NCBI GenBank assembly: GCA_024516035.1
Contig: CM044967.1
Coordinates: 8,391,532-8,455,531 of the forward strand
Reading direction: 5' to 3'
DNA: 64,000 nt
Source: Bactericera cockerelli
Lineage: Eukaryota > Arthropoda > Insecta > Hemiptera > Triozidae
Positions 1-12,376 of the stretch are shown here, piece by piece (position 1 is the stretch's first letter; every line of letters begins with the position of its first letter). The position numbers and the translations under genes were made by a program. The notes beneath the pieces were generated by a model. The model was not told the origin of the DNA. It saw nothing but the letters and a program-made list of their open reading frames with translations, and searched no databases.

Positions 1-506
1 AACAAGACAAAACTCCTCGATAATCCACACCACTCACTAGTTTGACGACGACGGGTCTTCCATGGATTTGTTGAATGAATTGGGATAAGGATTCTTTCCT
101 ACTCATTTTGGAATAATCACAGAAAGGTAAAAGTGCTATAAAATAATAAAAGGTTTTATCTACACTGCAGCTTACAAAGTTAAACGTTTATAAAGTACCG
201 AAGTTAAAGAAAAAAGAGCCGGTTCGTTTTGGTTTGTTGATGAAAATATAAAATAGATGACTAATTTTTGTAGAATACTATTTCAAAGTTTCGCGCCATG
301 AGAAGTGTTTTCCGATGCAATGTTGCCAGGAAACTCGTTCTCAGTGACAAGACGCGTTTTTTAACGTGAGGATTTTTTTCTTCTCGATTAGTGTTTTTGG
401 AGATGATCAAGACAGACAAAAGTTTTTGGAAAGGCGGCTATCGTTTGTGGGAACAGTACCTATCTTTCGCTGAACTAAGAATAAGGCATAGAATATGATC
501 AATAGT
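1..506. other. Unassigned flank
   Basis: No coding exon, repeat family or RNA gene that I can support in this stretch. Confidence 0.5.
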
Positions 507-1649
507 AAGATTTCGCAAAGTTATCGGGACCCGATAACCTATCCCCATAACGATAAAGTCTCGAATTTGAGCCTCTGCGCATGACAAAAATTATCGGAGT
601 TTGGTTATGGTTATCGGGATCCCCATAATTCGAGTGGATTATGGGGTTCTCTCTTCGTAAACGATAAAGAAATTTTTGACTCAAAATACCGCGTGATTTC
701 AAAAAATACATAATTATAATTATATAAACTAAACCTCCGTTCCCACTTTTTTACATACAGTAGAATTAATTTTTACATTTTAATTCTGATAAATTTAAGA
801 TTTTTTTTAGCAAGTATTATTTTTTCTCTTTTATCTGCATTTTTTGTTTTATCTGTGTTAACAGTATTTTATATTCTGTGTAATTATGTCAATTGAAGAA
901 GCATTTTTTTTTTCTGAATGAGATAGGTGAAATAAATGATGATGAATTGGACTTTGCCATAATGGATCATTTGGAAGATGCACAGTTAGGGCGGTTTTAA
1001 AAAATCAAAGTCAGAAAGTTTTATCTGCCAACCCTACAAAGTGTGCAGTCTATCCAGATATTAAAATGAATAGCCGCTGGGCGCTCAAAGTTTGGAAAAA
1101 TCGCGATTTTTGGCTGGTGAGCGAGACTTCGGAGCCGTAACTCGAGTACTTTGTCTTTAAGTTTATCTCAAATGAAAGCTTACATTGTTTTGAATGTTTT
1201 ATATTTTGGACACATTTAAACTTCTTCTCTAAAAATAATTATGGTCAAAAACTTTTAGTTTTTAGAAACTTTTAGTCCAAGCGAGCAAAATGGCACTTTT
1301 TCCCTCAAAAACGAGAGTAGGTATCATTTTTATATAATGCAACCCATGGCTAATACATGCCATTCTATTCTAACTGTTATTTAATGTTTTTGACCATAAT
1401 TATTTTTAGAAAAGAAGTTTTTTTTTTCTTTTAAGACTCTGGGGGCTGAGACCCCTAAGAGGTAGACATGTAAATAGACATTTGCACTTCTCAAGATAGC
1501 GAGGAACTTCCTGGACCTTCTGGTTGCAAAAATATGGGAAGCGCTTGGACATAATCCTGACAATTCCTAGGGTATATTGCAAAGCGTGGTTTAACGCCCC
1601 TAAGGCCCAGCTGGCACCTATGCAAGACTTCAATATGTTGCAGAGTCTC

Positions 1650-1816
1650 TTAAGGTGTAATTCCGATCCTAGCGACCGGCACTATTTTGCTGCTTAAAGT
1701 CGCTCCTACCAGTCGCGTGCTTTGGTAAGTACTTCATTAAAATACACAGATAGCAGTAGTTAGATTCAGTCGCCTGTCGGGCGTTGCGGTCGCTAGGATC
1801 GGAATTGCACCTTTTA
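1650..1816. mobile_element. Palindromic MITE (~167 bp)
   Basis: Terminal inverted repeats of ~26 bp (AATTCCGATCCTAGCGACC and its complement) bound a short AT-rich centre. It abuts the next MITE, so one probably inserted next to or into the other. Confidence 0.7.
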
Positions 1817-2068
1817 GGCCGAGGCTACGATAGGAGCGTCAAGCGGTGAGCGGTAAGCGGCGAGCGGCAAAATGAGAATTTCATGTTTACATTTAAAACA
1901 ATGGAAATGCTTAGTAGGTTTCATCTTCGTAGCGGCAAGCGTCAAGCGATTTTTTTATCGTAGCCACCTACTAAGCATTTCCATTGTTTTAAATATAAAC
2001 ATAAAATTCTCATTTTACCGCGCTTCGCTTACCGCTCACCGCTTGACGCTCCTATCGTAGGCTCGGCC
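1817..2068. mobile_element. Near-perfect palindromic MITE, PIF/Harbinger-like (~252 bp)
   Basis: The ends GGCCGAGGCTACGATAGGAG and the inverted counterpart pair, and both arms continue through GCGGTGAGCGGTAAGCG and AACAATGGAAATGCTTAG to the centre. The flanking trinucleotide TTA is repeated on both sides, fitting the TWA target duplication of PIF/Harbinger elements. Confidence 0.75.
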
Positions 2069-2706
2069 TTAGAGTACGAGACTATTGATGAAGAAATAGC
2101 AGACAAGTTTGACCAAATTTTCAAACCACCTCTGCAATTTAAATGCAGAGACGATTGGCCAGGCCTTCTTTGACGCCACGATTCCTGACGAAGAAAAATC
2201 CAGAATGGCAGAGAAGATATCCGCAGGATCAGAGACAGAGAATTCAAGGATCATAAATCCTAAACTGCAAAAACGTCAGCTGAAGGAGGCTGACGCCCCC
2301 ATTAGAATATAATAATATCCTTTCTTAGTGCGCATCTAAGATCTAAAAGTGCCCTACAAAATTTCAGCCTTCTAGGACATACCAGTGCTGAGAAATCGAG
2401 ATGAATGAGTGATTGAGTGTTATCTTTGGCATTTAAATATATAAGTATAGATTTAAAGCAAAACATAGTTACCTACAAAAGTCGAAAAGAGAATGAATTG
2501 AAAATTTAAATTTCAAAAAAATATTGTTTTGTTTTGATGAAAAGCTTTCTTAGAATATCCGGTAGAGGCGCTAGAGTTTTCGTTATCGGGTATCGTGATG
2601 ATGCGAAATGTAAAAAAATCTTCTTCCTATGAGACACGAAACCGATAAACTTATCGTTATGGGGATTGATTATGGGGACCCGATAACGATAATGCGAAAT
2701 GTCTCT

Positions 2707-4380
2707 AATGTCACAACGACTGATACTTTAAAAAAACTACACGCTATAAGACGTGGAAATTTTAATATGTTTCATGTTTTTACGTGTTTACAGATTCGGT
2801 TTTAGAAGTGTGCGCTGTGTTCGTACTAAAAAACACGTTCTCCTCTCTCCCTTCCTCTTTGACAACCATGGGACAGTTTAATATTAAAATTGATCATTCA
2901 CTGTAATAGTCTATTGGAGTGAGTCGCACAGTATTGCACTAGACAAGGAAGTCTTCTTTTTATTGCTGACCACACAGACCAATTTACGGCCCCATGAATG
3001 GCTGAACATTTTGGTGTAGGCTCTGGGGACCCTAAAATGTGTTTTGATACCGAAAACTGATTATCAATTTATTTTTGTTATTCCATTACTATCTATCATT
3101 TTTGTAAATAAAGTTTCTTAGAATTTGTTTAATTTTAAATAGATGAAAATGAAAAGAGAAGTTATTTTTACTAAAAGTATAAAATATAGTTTTATTGTAA
3201 ATTATATCAATCTGAAATAATTTGAACAAGGTAAATATATCTCAAAATATCAACAATTAGAACTAAAATTTACCGTGCTTCTTACACGATTTTATGGGAG
3301 TTTCATTACCAATATATTCTTTATGATCATCAATTTTATTAATCAACATTGGTACCTGACCATAGGCTTGCCCCTTGTATCGGTGGTTCAAGAGGTAAAC
3401 ACTATAGCGAAGTTTCAAATAATACCGGCGATATTAAATTTTACACCTGGTAAATAAATTGGTTTTCACATCACACTATTCATATAGTTCGAGAATTTCC
3501 AAAATAATTATGACAGTTATGTATCAAAAATTGATTTATTACTATCAATACCGTCTGTGCTCTTACAAAATTTAAATATTAGTCACCTCTTTACGAGATA
3601 TTTCTCATGACTTTCAGCTAAATAAATACAACCCGCGATCTTTTGATAAAAATTTGATTTTTGAAATCTTAGATAGCTTTCACTTTTTTTGGAATTTATT
3701 AAAATACAGAATTATTTTACTTGATAAAGGTTTCTTTCACAATGTTCAAGATAATAATTTATCGAACGTATATAGGTTGTGGGTACTTAACAAATTATGT
3801 AGACATCATTGTTATGTAATTATTTTTTGAAATATTAATCGGAGGCACTTGTGACGGTTCCGACTGGTTTTTGGAGTTTCGAGAACCAAATCATCTATTA
3901 CATATGAACACATTCCAAATTTCTTGCACATACAATTCTCCCAACCATTTATACTCACTTACTCACAGTTCCTGTACTTAATTCTGCAACCCCTCATAAT
4001 CAACAATATAGACACCAAGCGAACCCTAGGCCCAGCATTCCCAACAAACATAACATTCTAAACTAGAACAAAAACTCATAAAGGTTGATTTTCAAGGTAA
4101 AAAAAACTACATCATACCACAGTAAGCAATAACAACACAAATCCATGTAATAGATAGACAATCCACTACTCCTATCACAAAGAGTTAAAACAACATGGTC
4201 CCAAAAAATTGACTGCACGACAGCATACCCTGAATTATCCTGACCAACGGAACAAGGCACTCATAGACTTGACCAGAACATGGAATCTTTTAACTGTACC
4301 CGATTCAAAACAATAGGTACTTAGTCCCTTTTTATTTTGTCTCACCGTTCATAATTCCTCAGTCATAACTACTGCGCCCC
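2707..4380. other. Intergenic, nothing recognised
   Basis: AT-rich sequence downstream of the ARHGEF17-like gene. No exon or repeat of the local families stands out. Confidence 0.45.
4331..4336 (-). promoter_or_regulatory. Candidate poly(A) signal for the ARHGEF17-like gene
   Basis: AATAAA on the minus strand, 286 bases past the stop codon, beyond a palindromic MITE that would then lie in the 3' UTR. Confidence 0.35.
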
Positions 4381-4551
4381 GTTCCAGAAACACTCTGCAC
4401 TCTCAAAATCTCCGTTTCAACCGTCACACAACGCACTCTGATTTGTTATTTCGTTCAAATTGACCAATCAGAGTACTTTGAGTGACTGTTGAAAGGGAGA
4501 TTTGGAGGTTATAAGACTGAGAGACCTGAGAGTGGTTTCTGGAATGAGGGC
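4381..4551. mobile_element. Palindromic MITE, 'CCAGAAACACTC' family, copy 1
   Basis: The inverted ends GTTCCAGAAACACTC and (reverse complement) CATTCCAGAAACCACTC enclose CACACAACGCACTCTGATT and its inverted partner. Other copies are at 29684, 34643, 43809, 50862 and 51506. Confidence 0.7.
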
Positions 4552-4621
4552 CTGGTCTTGAGTCCAAAGACAGTCACACAACTTTTTGAAGTTCAGGCAA
4601 TCAGATCGCTTTTGAGAATTT

Positions 4622-7600
4622 CTAAACGTGCCACAAGAGTAGATGGTTGGTTGAGTCCTCTCTTCCAGCAACTTCTGACACGCTGCTGGACCGGAAATCT
4701 TCATATCCATCCCCGCCAGAAATCACTAGAGTGCGCTTGGTCCTCAGACGTGGAGAGGCTTTCTTCTTTTCGCTGTTAACGTTGTGAGTTTTGCTACCTC
4801 GGAGTGGAGTTTCGACTGCAGTGAGAAAGCGAACGTGCCCTGTGTGACCGTGTGGAACACCTGCAAAGAAATAACACAAAAAGTTATAATTTGAAATTTC
4901 CATGTAAACAATAATCGTGTTTTGTTCAATCTTCAGCATAAGGTTTGTAGGAAAGTAATGTAGACGTCAAGCCTTTTCTTTTTTAAAATCAATAATAATG
5001 TACTTGAAAGTAGGCTGGTAATTTATAAATATTCGCTATTCAAATACCCTTAATTGTTAATCACAGGGAGTACCTATAATATAAAAGATTAGAATAAGCT
5101 GATATCGACAAGAAAAAATAATATTCACAACATGCCAATTGAGATTAAATTTAAAGTAGTTTCTCCAAATTAATGCAAGTTCGACCTTTTTCACGGCGCA
5201 TAATAATACATTCAATTATTTTATGGGGGTATTTTCCTACAGAAACTCTTATAATATATATTATGATGTGTCATATACTGGACTAATGGTATAAAAATAT
5301 AAAAAAATGTATAAAAATTAATACGATGAAACTTCGACCTTTTTCACGGCGGATAAGACATTAAATTATTTTATGGGGCTATTTTCTTAGAGAAATTCCT
5401 GCGTCGTTTCATATGTAGGTGTAGGTGTTTTCATACTTTAGTAGAAGGCCTAATATATTAGAAATATGTGAGGCAGTTCTGCGTCACACTGGACTAATGG
5501 TATAAATATTAACAAGATGAAACTATATTCTCACCGGACACAATGGGTGTTGTGGTAATTTTGGACGTGTTCTGGTTGATGTGAGGCAGGGGCATCGTGA
5601 GCACCACACCAGCACTGGTGCCTATCCACAACAACTCCTTGCAGGCTAGTAGTGACGTCACTCGCAGACAAGCAGACTTGTGCTGGCGAATGATGTCGTC
5701 ACAATCTGGAAAACAAACCAATATTACATTTTGCGATTCATAAATTTGAGATGGGATGAGATACCCAACCCAAACTCGTTATTTTAAAATTCGACATCCA
5801 TATCTCAATGGATTCAATATGGTTTGAGATACCCAACCCAAACTCCATATTTTAAAAATTCGACATCTATATCTCAATGGATTCAATATGGTTATAACCT
5901 TAAAATAAATAATATAATATATTATTATTTATATATTTCACCCTCTGATTCATTGTGTTCTAAGATTGGTTGAAAATAAGAATATAAGAAGTTCCTTTAA
6001 CTTTTTTGGTCCCATTTTCATGTGGACCTCCAAAATATGAATACCTACATATTCAGGGGATACGTGTGGATCCGATCCAACGGATCCCCACACTTATGCA
6101 ACCTGGATTACTAGACTAGCACCTTGCCACCACCATTTCATCCACCAGAGGAAAAAAAAAAGATTCTTACTCGCTAGTATTTTGGACACGGCCGGAGCAA
6201 TGTTCACTTCGCACAGAACTTCAAGGGATATGGAATGAATCAGACGCATCACAGAGGAATTATGCAGGGCTGCCCACACACCGAACCCGTTGGTTCCGGT
6301 CGTTACAAAGCAGGACACGTGACCAACCACGAATGAATTCTGGAGAAGAAAAACACAATCACAAAAATAGAGTGGTTACCGACCTCAGTAGCTTCATCGA
6401 TAAGGCGGCGGACTTGTAACCTGGAGGTCGGTGGTTCAAGTCCCGGTTTCAGCGTAAATTTAGTAAAGCGAGTTTGAGTAATTGTGATATCACGAAAGTG
6501 ATTAACACAAATATGATAACCGTTCTCTAGATATTCCGAGTGGCTCCTTTTTTTTGACGGGCCCTGTATGTTATGAGTAAGGACGAGCCAAATTTCAACT
6601 TGGCTGGAGACCATCACTCCCCCAGCTGTAGCCAAGCTGGTTACAACATTTCTCTTCCTTTAGCCTTACCTCTATCTGTAACGTAGTAACGTTGAGTATC
6701 TTGATAAGGTTGTGACAGGTGCACCACAGGCGGTTTTGCACAGGTAACATCTTGGTAACAGGAGTGGCGGCGGAGCCCACGGTTATGATACTGGGTTCCG
6801 TGGTGTTCCAGGTGCCGTAGCTTGGGTCCCGCGTGTACACGCACACCTCGCCAGTGGCGAGAGACACGAAGACACAGTTGTCTAGGTAACTGAAACACAC
6901 GGAAATTTCAGGAAAATCTTTCAGTATAATTAGGGGCGGAATTAATAGACGTTTTTGTAATACCTCTGTGGCGCTAAGTCACGGATTGCGTACTGTGTAA
7001 GATAGGGAAAACCGACACTTACCAACGACTTAAGTTATTGATGTTGTCTATTAATTCCGCCCTAGGTCGCAATGTTAATTTTATTGTAAGGATATCACTG
7101 GAAAGCCTACAACCAGGTCAGATAATAATAAAATGTATCAGTTGTACCTATGCAATGAAGCACCGTCATCAACACAAGTCTTTAGGAAGTGGATGTGGTT
7201 TCGGCGCTAGACTTGTAATATAAACAATTGAGCGCATGGATCCGTGTTATTAATTGGATCCCACCCAATGCTTGAATTTTTGGTCATTTATTTGAGCTTA
7301 AGACTATGGGTTAGGTGATAGATAATACTATAATGCTTTGATCATTAATAACGTCTGGTGGTTATGCTCACCTTCCATTAAAAAGTATTACTCTAATGAA
7401 AAGTCTTAATGAGCTGAGTTCAATGATCCTACTGAAAATGATTGATATTAGATTAAGTGAGCACTGAAACAAGTTCAAGTTCAAAAACTCATCAAAGGTA
7501 CATTGGAAAACCACCAAGTGTGTCCCAGAAAGACCGAACGTACTCTTATCTTTTTTCTCTCAATTGATAATAATAATAATATCGCCTTATTTATACTGCC

Positions 7601-10600
7601 CGATTAGGATTATTAAGTCCCATTATTCCAGCAGTAATGTGGTAAAAATCCCAAATGGGAGGAGAACTTGCCATGTCCCGGCTGGGTTTCGAACCCGCGA
7701 CCTCTGGAATCTTTGATAAAGACTAAAAGCTTACATTATCGAATGTACGGCGGATCCATGCTGAATCTTCAGCTTATTCTTCTTGATCCGGATATTGTCC
7801 AAGCAGTTGTACACGTGTATACACCCGTCTTCGGTCCCCAGCCACATGGTAGCTTGTAGCGATAGGTCTTCTTCCCCCGTCTCTTCTTCGTGATCACAGA
7901 TTGGTTCGTCTTCATCCTCATTCTCGTCTTCGCTTGAGGATGAACTGAAAAATATAAATAGTGGATCAACCAAAAAAAAAAAAAATAGAAATGATGAACT
8001 GAAAATGGAAATACCTAGTGTCTACTGACATATTACTTACACAATGTTATTGCAAATAACTATTCATAATCTAGAGTTGGAACTACATTATTTAATACCG
8101 TTGTTTAAGATAAGGAAGTCCCACTATGGCAAAAGTTCAAACATGCCCAAATTGTTGTTACATAATAACTGAAATATTGCACTGAGTGTTGATAAGATCT
8201 CGAGGGCAAACAGAAGAACTGTGCGGCTGGCTAGATTTGCATACTCACAATATTGGTTACAGTAAGGCTTTTGGGTACTGTTATTATTATTTAATCCAAT
8301 CTTCAAAATAATATGAGGAGTAGTTCATGTATTGGTGTGGATCTAACATTGATAGGACTTACCTATCGAGTTGTATATTGGCTGAGGATTTGGATGTATC
8401 TTCAACCGAAATACTGATGCCAGTATTATTGAACATATCTTCACTAGGAGCAATCCTGTGGTCCCTGTAAAAAGAGTTTAGGGTATACAAAAATTACATA
8501 TTAAACTTCTAAGGATTCAGAAAGAATTCGTTCTTGAAAGAGTCCTGTGTAAATGGTGGAAGTACACCATGAGTTCCCATAACCTCAACAGTAAAATTCA
8601 GATACCTTCTCATTTCTTCAGAAATCTAAGCATACTGTTTCATCTCCACATACTTTCACCCTTTTCAAATATCCAATTATCTGTCACAATTACTCAAACT
8701 AAATCTTTGCTGAACTTTTGACTCGAACCACCAACCTCCGGTTACGAGGTCACCGCCTCATCGATCGAGTTTCTAGTGTTGGTTAAATTTAAGTAATACG
8801 TATAATAATACCGATACTATCTGATGCTAGTAGACTCCGTGGCACAGTGGTTAAGATCATTAGTTACTGACCCGGAGGTTGCGCGTTCAAATCCCGGCGG
8901 GAGCGGAAATTTCTGACCGAAATTTTCCGTTTCCGGAATGGCATCGATGTAAAGGTAAAGTGTCCTGAAGTAATGCGAAAGTGGTTCCGGGGCACACTTA
9001 CCTTTTTTTTTTTTTTTAAAAAAAAAAAGTAGACTCACAGTGGTGGAATACAGGCGACACACAAGATCCTCGCGTTGCACACTCCATTGCAAGACACAAC
9101 GGATGGTTCAGGGTGCAGACTGAGGACACAGACTTGTCCCACGTATCCGTCACTGTTGCACACCCACACATCCCTCTGTCCCAGCGCGGGGGAGGCGCAG
9201 GTGAACTGAAGACCGGCCCGAGTTTTCCGGATAGGCACTGGAGCGACGAATTCCGGCCACAGCCGCCGCTCACCGGACAAGGCGAGGCGCTGTTTGGCCT
9301 CGGAGAACGATTCTTCCCAGCTGGCGCGTTTCTCAGCACTCGGGAATACCATGGAGATGTTTTCAATGCCATCCCTGTGGTGAAAAAATTGGGAAAGTAG
9401 AAGTTCGAGACACTACAAAAAGGGGTATATTTCAAAGGTAAAACATTTCTTCAAACTCACTACCGAGAGGAAGCGTGCCTCTGATGCTCGAGCTATTGTC
9501 CCTTTGGATGGCCTGTGATATATTTTGTATCAGGAACTGTGATGCGAGCAAAGAAAAAGTAACATTTCTTGTGAATGAATATTAGTGTAATTAACACTTT
9601 TTTCATCATTTAACAAATGCGATTTAAAATCCTCCCGCCCACTTTACAAAAATATGATTCCACAATTTTTTTTGTACATGATAATATTTGTATAGAATTT
9701 TGAATTACCTAGTGTTAAGCATCAGTTCCATGTACGTCAATTGCGAGTCGTTGTTCTGTCTCTCATTCAGTTGTTTGTGCAGCGTGGTAAGAGTTTCCTT
9801 CAGCAGTTCCTCCAGCTGATCATGCGAGCAGTGCAGACTGGCAGACAGTTCGATCATCTGAGACAACGTTGCCACGTCTTCCGAAAGAGAATCCATTTCA
9901 CGTAGCATGCGTCGGATATTGTCGTCTTTAACTGGAAAAAAGAATTATGATAATCTTAAAAAAAGGAAGACAAAAAAAAAAAAAAAAAAAACAAACAAAC
10001 AAAAAAACAATAATTTTACCTAGCGTGTCTGACCATAGTTTTGTGGTTAGAATCGGATGGGACGTCAAAAATAAAATAACTTCTTTTAACATTAGGGAAC
10101 CATTCTTCTTAACATTATTAGTTATTAAGGTAGTATGAATATATCAATTAAAATGTCCCATCGAATAAATGACCCACAATAATTATTGTATAGATGAGTA
10201 AGACTATCATTCGGTATTATTTTTATTTATTTTTAGTCTGGACTGTTTTAAAAATAATATGTAAAAAAAATAAAATATTTAGATATTTAGAAAATAAAAG
10301 ATTTAAAAAAAAAAAAAAAAACCGATAATAAAGCAGTATTTCTAAAATCCTATCTCAACATTTCTAAAAAGAAAGAGTTAATTAAATAAGGTGAAAAAAT
10401 CCAATAATATTATAAACTCCTTGAAGTAATGCGAAATCGGCACAATTACCTTTTATATATATACAGGGTGTATGAAAAAAAAGGAGCCAGTCAAAATATC
10501 TCGTCTATGGAAGCGATTTTCAGAAAACTCTGAAACACGTGTCTCATTATATGGAAGGGGAAACTTTTTCAGGGGGTTTAATTTTTCATACCCTTAGCAG

Positions 10601-11864
10601 GGGCGGCCCCAGGGGGGTCAACTTTGGAATCTTAAATGGAACCACCCTGTTTGTAATACACTTCTGAAAAGTACTTGAAATTAAAAGTATTTTTAGACAA
10701 GTTTGAGATTTTTAATCAAAGCAGGGCCGGAGATATTGTACATTCCATTTCACAGGTTTCAGTTTTTTTTTTATAAGAAATAAATTGTATTTTTGTAAAA
10801 AATAGTTTTTTAATTGAAATAATGAAACTTTCCTGCTTTTTTGATACCATTAGCTTTACCAGGGAAGATTTCAAGGGGTCAACTTTTTTTTTATATTGTA
10901 AAAACCATCCTTTTTCGAGTATAATTTGTGAGAAATAAATGCAATGCTTCATGTTGTTCAATTTAAAATAAAACAGGGCCCGATTTACTTCAAATTAATG
11001 TGAGAAATTCTAAAACGCGCGAGCAGTACTAGTCTCCGGCCCTGTATTCAAGGGTATCTTAAATTTAGATTAAACAACAACACTCAGTGCATTTATTTAG
11101 CACAGACTATACTTAAAAAAAAAGAATAGTTTTTACACAATTTAAAAAAATGACCCCTTGACACCTTCCCTGGTAAAGCTAATGATATAAAAAGCCATGA
11201 AAATTTAATTATTTCAAATAGAAAGACATGTGTTTAACATTTTTTACAAAAATACCATTAATTACTTATAAAAAATAACGGAAACCTGTGAAATGAAATG
11301 TACGATATCTCCGGCCCTGTTTTGATAAAATATCTCAAACTTGTCTAAAAATACTTTTAATTTCAAGTACTTTTCAAAAGTGTATTACAAATAGGGTGGT
11401 TCCATTTAAGATTCCAAAGTTGACCCCCCTGGGGCCGCCCCTGCTAAGGGTATGAAAAATTAAACCCCCTGAAAAAGTTTCCCCTTCCATATAATGAGAC
11501 ACGTGTTTCAGAGTTTTCTGAAAATCGCTTCCATAGACGAGATATTTTGACTGGCTCCTTTTTTTTTCATACACCCTGTATATAAAAAATATTATAAACT
11601 TGCTTTTTACAACGTCCAAGTCGTGCAAAGGGATCTTGGTGAGAAGTTTGTACTTGTTCACTTCGAGTGTGCTGGCGATGGTCCCGGGGTAGGTAGCCGA
11701 GCATTTCCTGAGGGCTCCACTCCTTCGCTTGATGCTGGTGATGACCAGGAGGTCTGAGAAGAGGAACAGGGCTCTCTCTTTCCGCGCTGTGCCCTGGCTA
11801 GACGCCATTGTGACTAGATCATGACGAAGGAACGTTCTCTCGGCGGCCACGAGATGGATCAAGC
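4622..11864 (-). CDS. ARHGEF17: Rho guanine-nucleotide exchange factor 17-like, C-terminal part (PH + WD40-like), 9 exons, 5' incomplete
   Basis: Exons in transcript order: 11864-11604, 9931-9709, 9374-9039, 8464-8363, 7944-7735, 6889-6670, 6339-6171, 5705-5535, 4860-4622 (stop TAG). All phases match and give about 643 codons. Family members activate Rho GTPases through a DH-PH pair; the C-terminal half is a WD40-like propeller. The first exon encodes the PH core (ALFLFSDLLVITSIKRRSG). The second is helical (IRRMLREMDSLSEDV). The third carries the hallmarks KTRAGLQFTCASPA and DVWVCNSDGYVGQV. Later exons carry WLGTEDGCIHVYN, IIRQHKSACLRVTSLLACK, ELLWIGTSAGVVLTMP and, near the end, LVISGGDGYEDF and DDSTNHLLLW, which are diagnostic of ARHGEF17 rather than ARHGEF10. 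The exon starting at 11864 has codon phase 1, so coding exons must lie upstream, but no DH domain was found before the next gene. The intron after 11604 appears to use a GC donor and holds a fold-back transposon. The family call is firm; the missing 5' part is not explained. Confidence 0.9.
5165..5396 (+). repeat. Two direct copies of a ~75-bp unit in an intron
   Basis: TTCGACCTTTTTCACGGCG occurs near 5178 and again near 5335, each followed by a similar ATTATTTTATGGGG segment. The unit origin is unknown. Confidence 0.5.
5757..5900 (+). repeat. Tandem duplication of ~73 bp
   Basis: Two adjacent copies, each containing GAGATACCCAACCCAAACTC and ATCTCAATGGATTCAATATG, differ at a few positions, indicating a recent local duplication. 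Confidence 0.75.
6378..6525 (+). mobile_element. tRNA-derived SINE, family A
   Basis: The tRNA-like head (ACCGACCTCAGTAGCTTCAT with a box-B-like GGTTCAAGTCCC) is followed by a shared body (GTGATATCACGAAAGTGATT). It is one of about ten copies in the window, in both orientations, so it is a SINE rather than a tRNA gene. Confidence 0.75.
6930..7066. mobile_element. Palindromic MITE, 'GGGCGAATTAATAGAC' family, copy 1
   Basis: The ends GGGCGGAATTAATAGAC and GTCTATTAATTCCGCCC are inverted copies. The body contains CGTACTGTGTAAGATA, shared with copies at 16734 and 50401. Confidence 0.75.
7210..7400 (+). mobile_element. SINE-like repeat, family G
   Basis: Shares GGATCCCACCCAATG, TTTATTTGAG and the CTCACCTTCCATTAAAAAGT block with sequences at 45045-45360 and 61855-62000. 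It is degraded. Confidence 0.45.
7566..7712 (-). mobile_element. tRNA-derived SINE, family B
   Basis: Reverse complement of the family with head GGTTCGAAACCCAGCCGGGA and tail GGGCAGTATAAATAAGGCG. The head is truncated here. Confidence 0.7.
8675..8768 (-). mobile_element. SINE family A, degraded copy
   Basis: Minus-strand copy with recognisable ACCACCAACCTCCGGTTACGA and CGCCTCATCGATCGAG blocks. Confidence 0.55.
8828..8998 (+). mobile_element. tRNA-derived SINE, family F
   Basis: Head CCGTGGCACAGTGGTTAAG with box-B-like CGTTCAAATCCCGGCG, then a ~100 bp body. A related body end (AAGTAATGCGAAATCGGCAC) recurs at about 10424-10443. It lies in the intron just 3' of exon 9374-9039 of the ARHGEF17-like gene. 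Confidence 0.6.
10465..11583. mobile_element. Fold-back DNA transposon (~1.1 kb), Tc1/mariner-like ends
   Basis: Almost the whole element is one inverted repeat: the arms (~10465-10990 and ~11060-11583) pair from CAGGGTGTATGAAAAAAAAG inward to the AGGGCCGGAGATATTGTAC region and beyond. It is bounded by TA, as expected for Tc1/mariner insertions, and has no transposase. It sits in the ARHGEF17-like intron between 11604 and 9931, so the pre-mRNA could fold into a ~500-bp hairpin. Confidence 0.8.
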
Positions 11865-11924
11865 CTGGAATTGAATCATCCATATTCACTGTAATTGAAT
11901 CATCCATCATATTGTAGCATCACA

Positions 11925-12065
11925 GTCTGGCTGGGGGACTTTAAACAGGGAGTAGACCACCAGTCTGGCTGGGGGACTATAAACAGGGAGTAGACCAGCA
12001 TTGGCTTGGTTCTGGGGGCCCTTGTCAATTATTAGCCTCCTTGTATAGACAGTGGTAGAAGTGCT
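11925..12065 (-). repeat. Dispersed repeat 'CTGGCTGGGGGACTATAAAC', copy 1
   Basis: Contains the unit ending GACTATAAACAGGGAGTAGA twice, then GGGGGCCCTTGTCAA and an AGACAGTGG block. Copies occur at 15010-15245 and, inverted, at 37105-37280; a degraded piece is at 31535. The orientation is arbitrary. Confidence 0.6.
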
Positions 12066-12376
12066 GAGTAGGGTGGGCCGAAAAAAGCGAATTTTTGAAT
12101 CGAGAATTTTAATAGCAAAAAAAAGTTGCAGCATGCTCAGACGTTTCCAAAAATATAACTTTTGTCGAATTTGGATGTTATCTTCCACTGCCGCAAAGCG
12201 GTTGAAGTTTGGCGGAAAAGTCGAAAAATGGCATTTTGGACCCCACTTTAAGAAAATTATAAAAATAGCAGATGAACATCTAAGAAGCTCAAATTTGTTT
12301 CAAATTACTCATTATGTGTTCTAATTTTATTTTTAGGCTAAAAATAATGAGCTTTTTGAATCCTGTTCTGTATACA

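Larger units (their letters stand above)
507..2706. mobile_element. 2.2 kb element with related inverted ends, carrying nested MITEs
   Basis: The ends are inverted copies of each other: the left begins TTTCGCAAAGTTATCGGGAC, and the reverse complement of the right begins TTTCGCATTATCGTTATCGG. Both continue to a shared CCCCATAACGATAA. The similarity runs for roughly 60-180 bp with indels. No transposase was found inside. Two smaller palindromic elements (1650-1816, 1817-2068) are inserted in it. The superfamily is unknown. Confidence 0.6.

Noticed and set aside
2109..2312. 67-codon open frame inside the 2.2-kb element
   Set aside because: Hydrophilic sequence with no transposase motif; too short and isolated to call.
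9446..9530. Possible extra ARHGEF17 exon between 9374 and 9709
   Set aside because: Its phases do not fit, while the flanking exons join directly in phase 2 and give a continuous MELMLNTRDGIENISM sequence.
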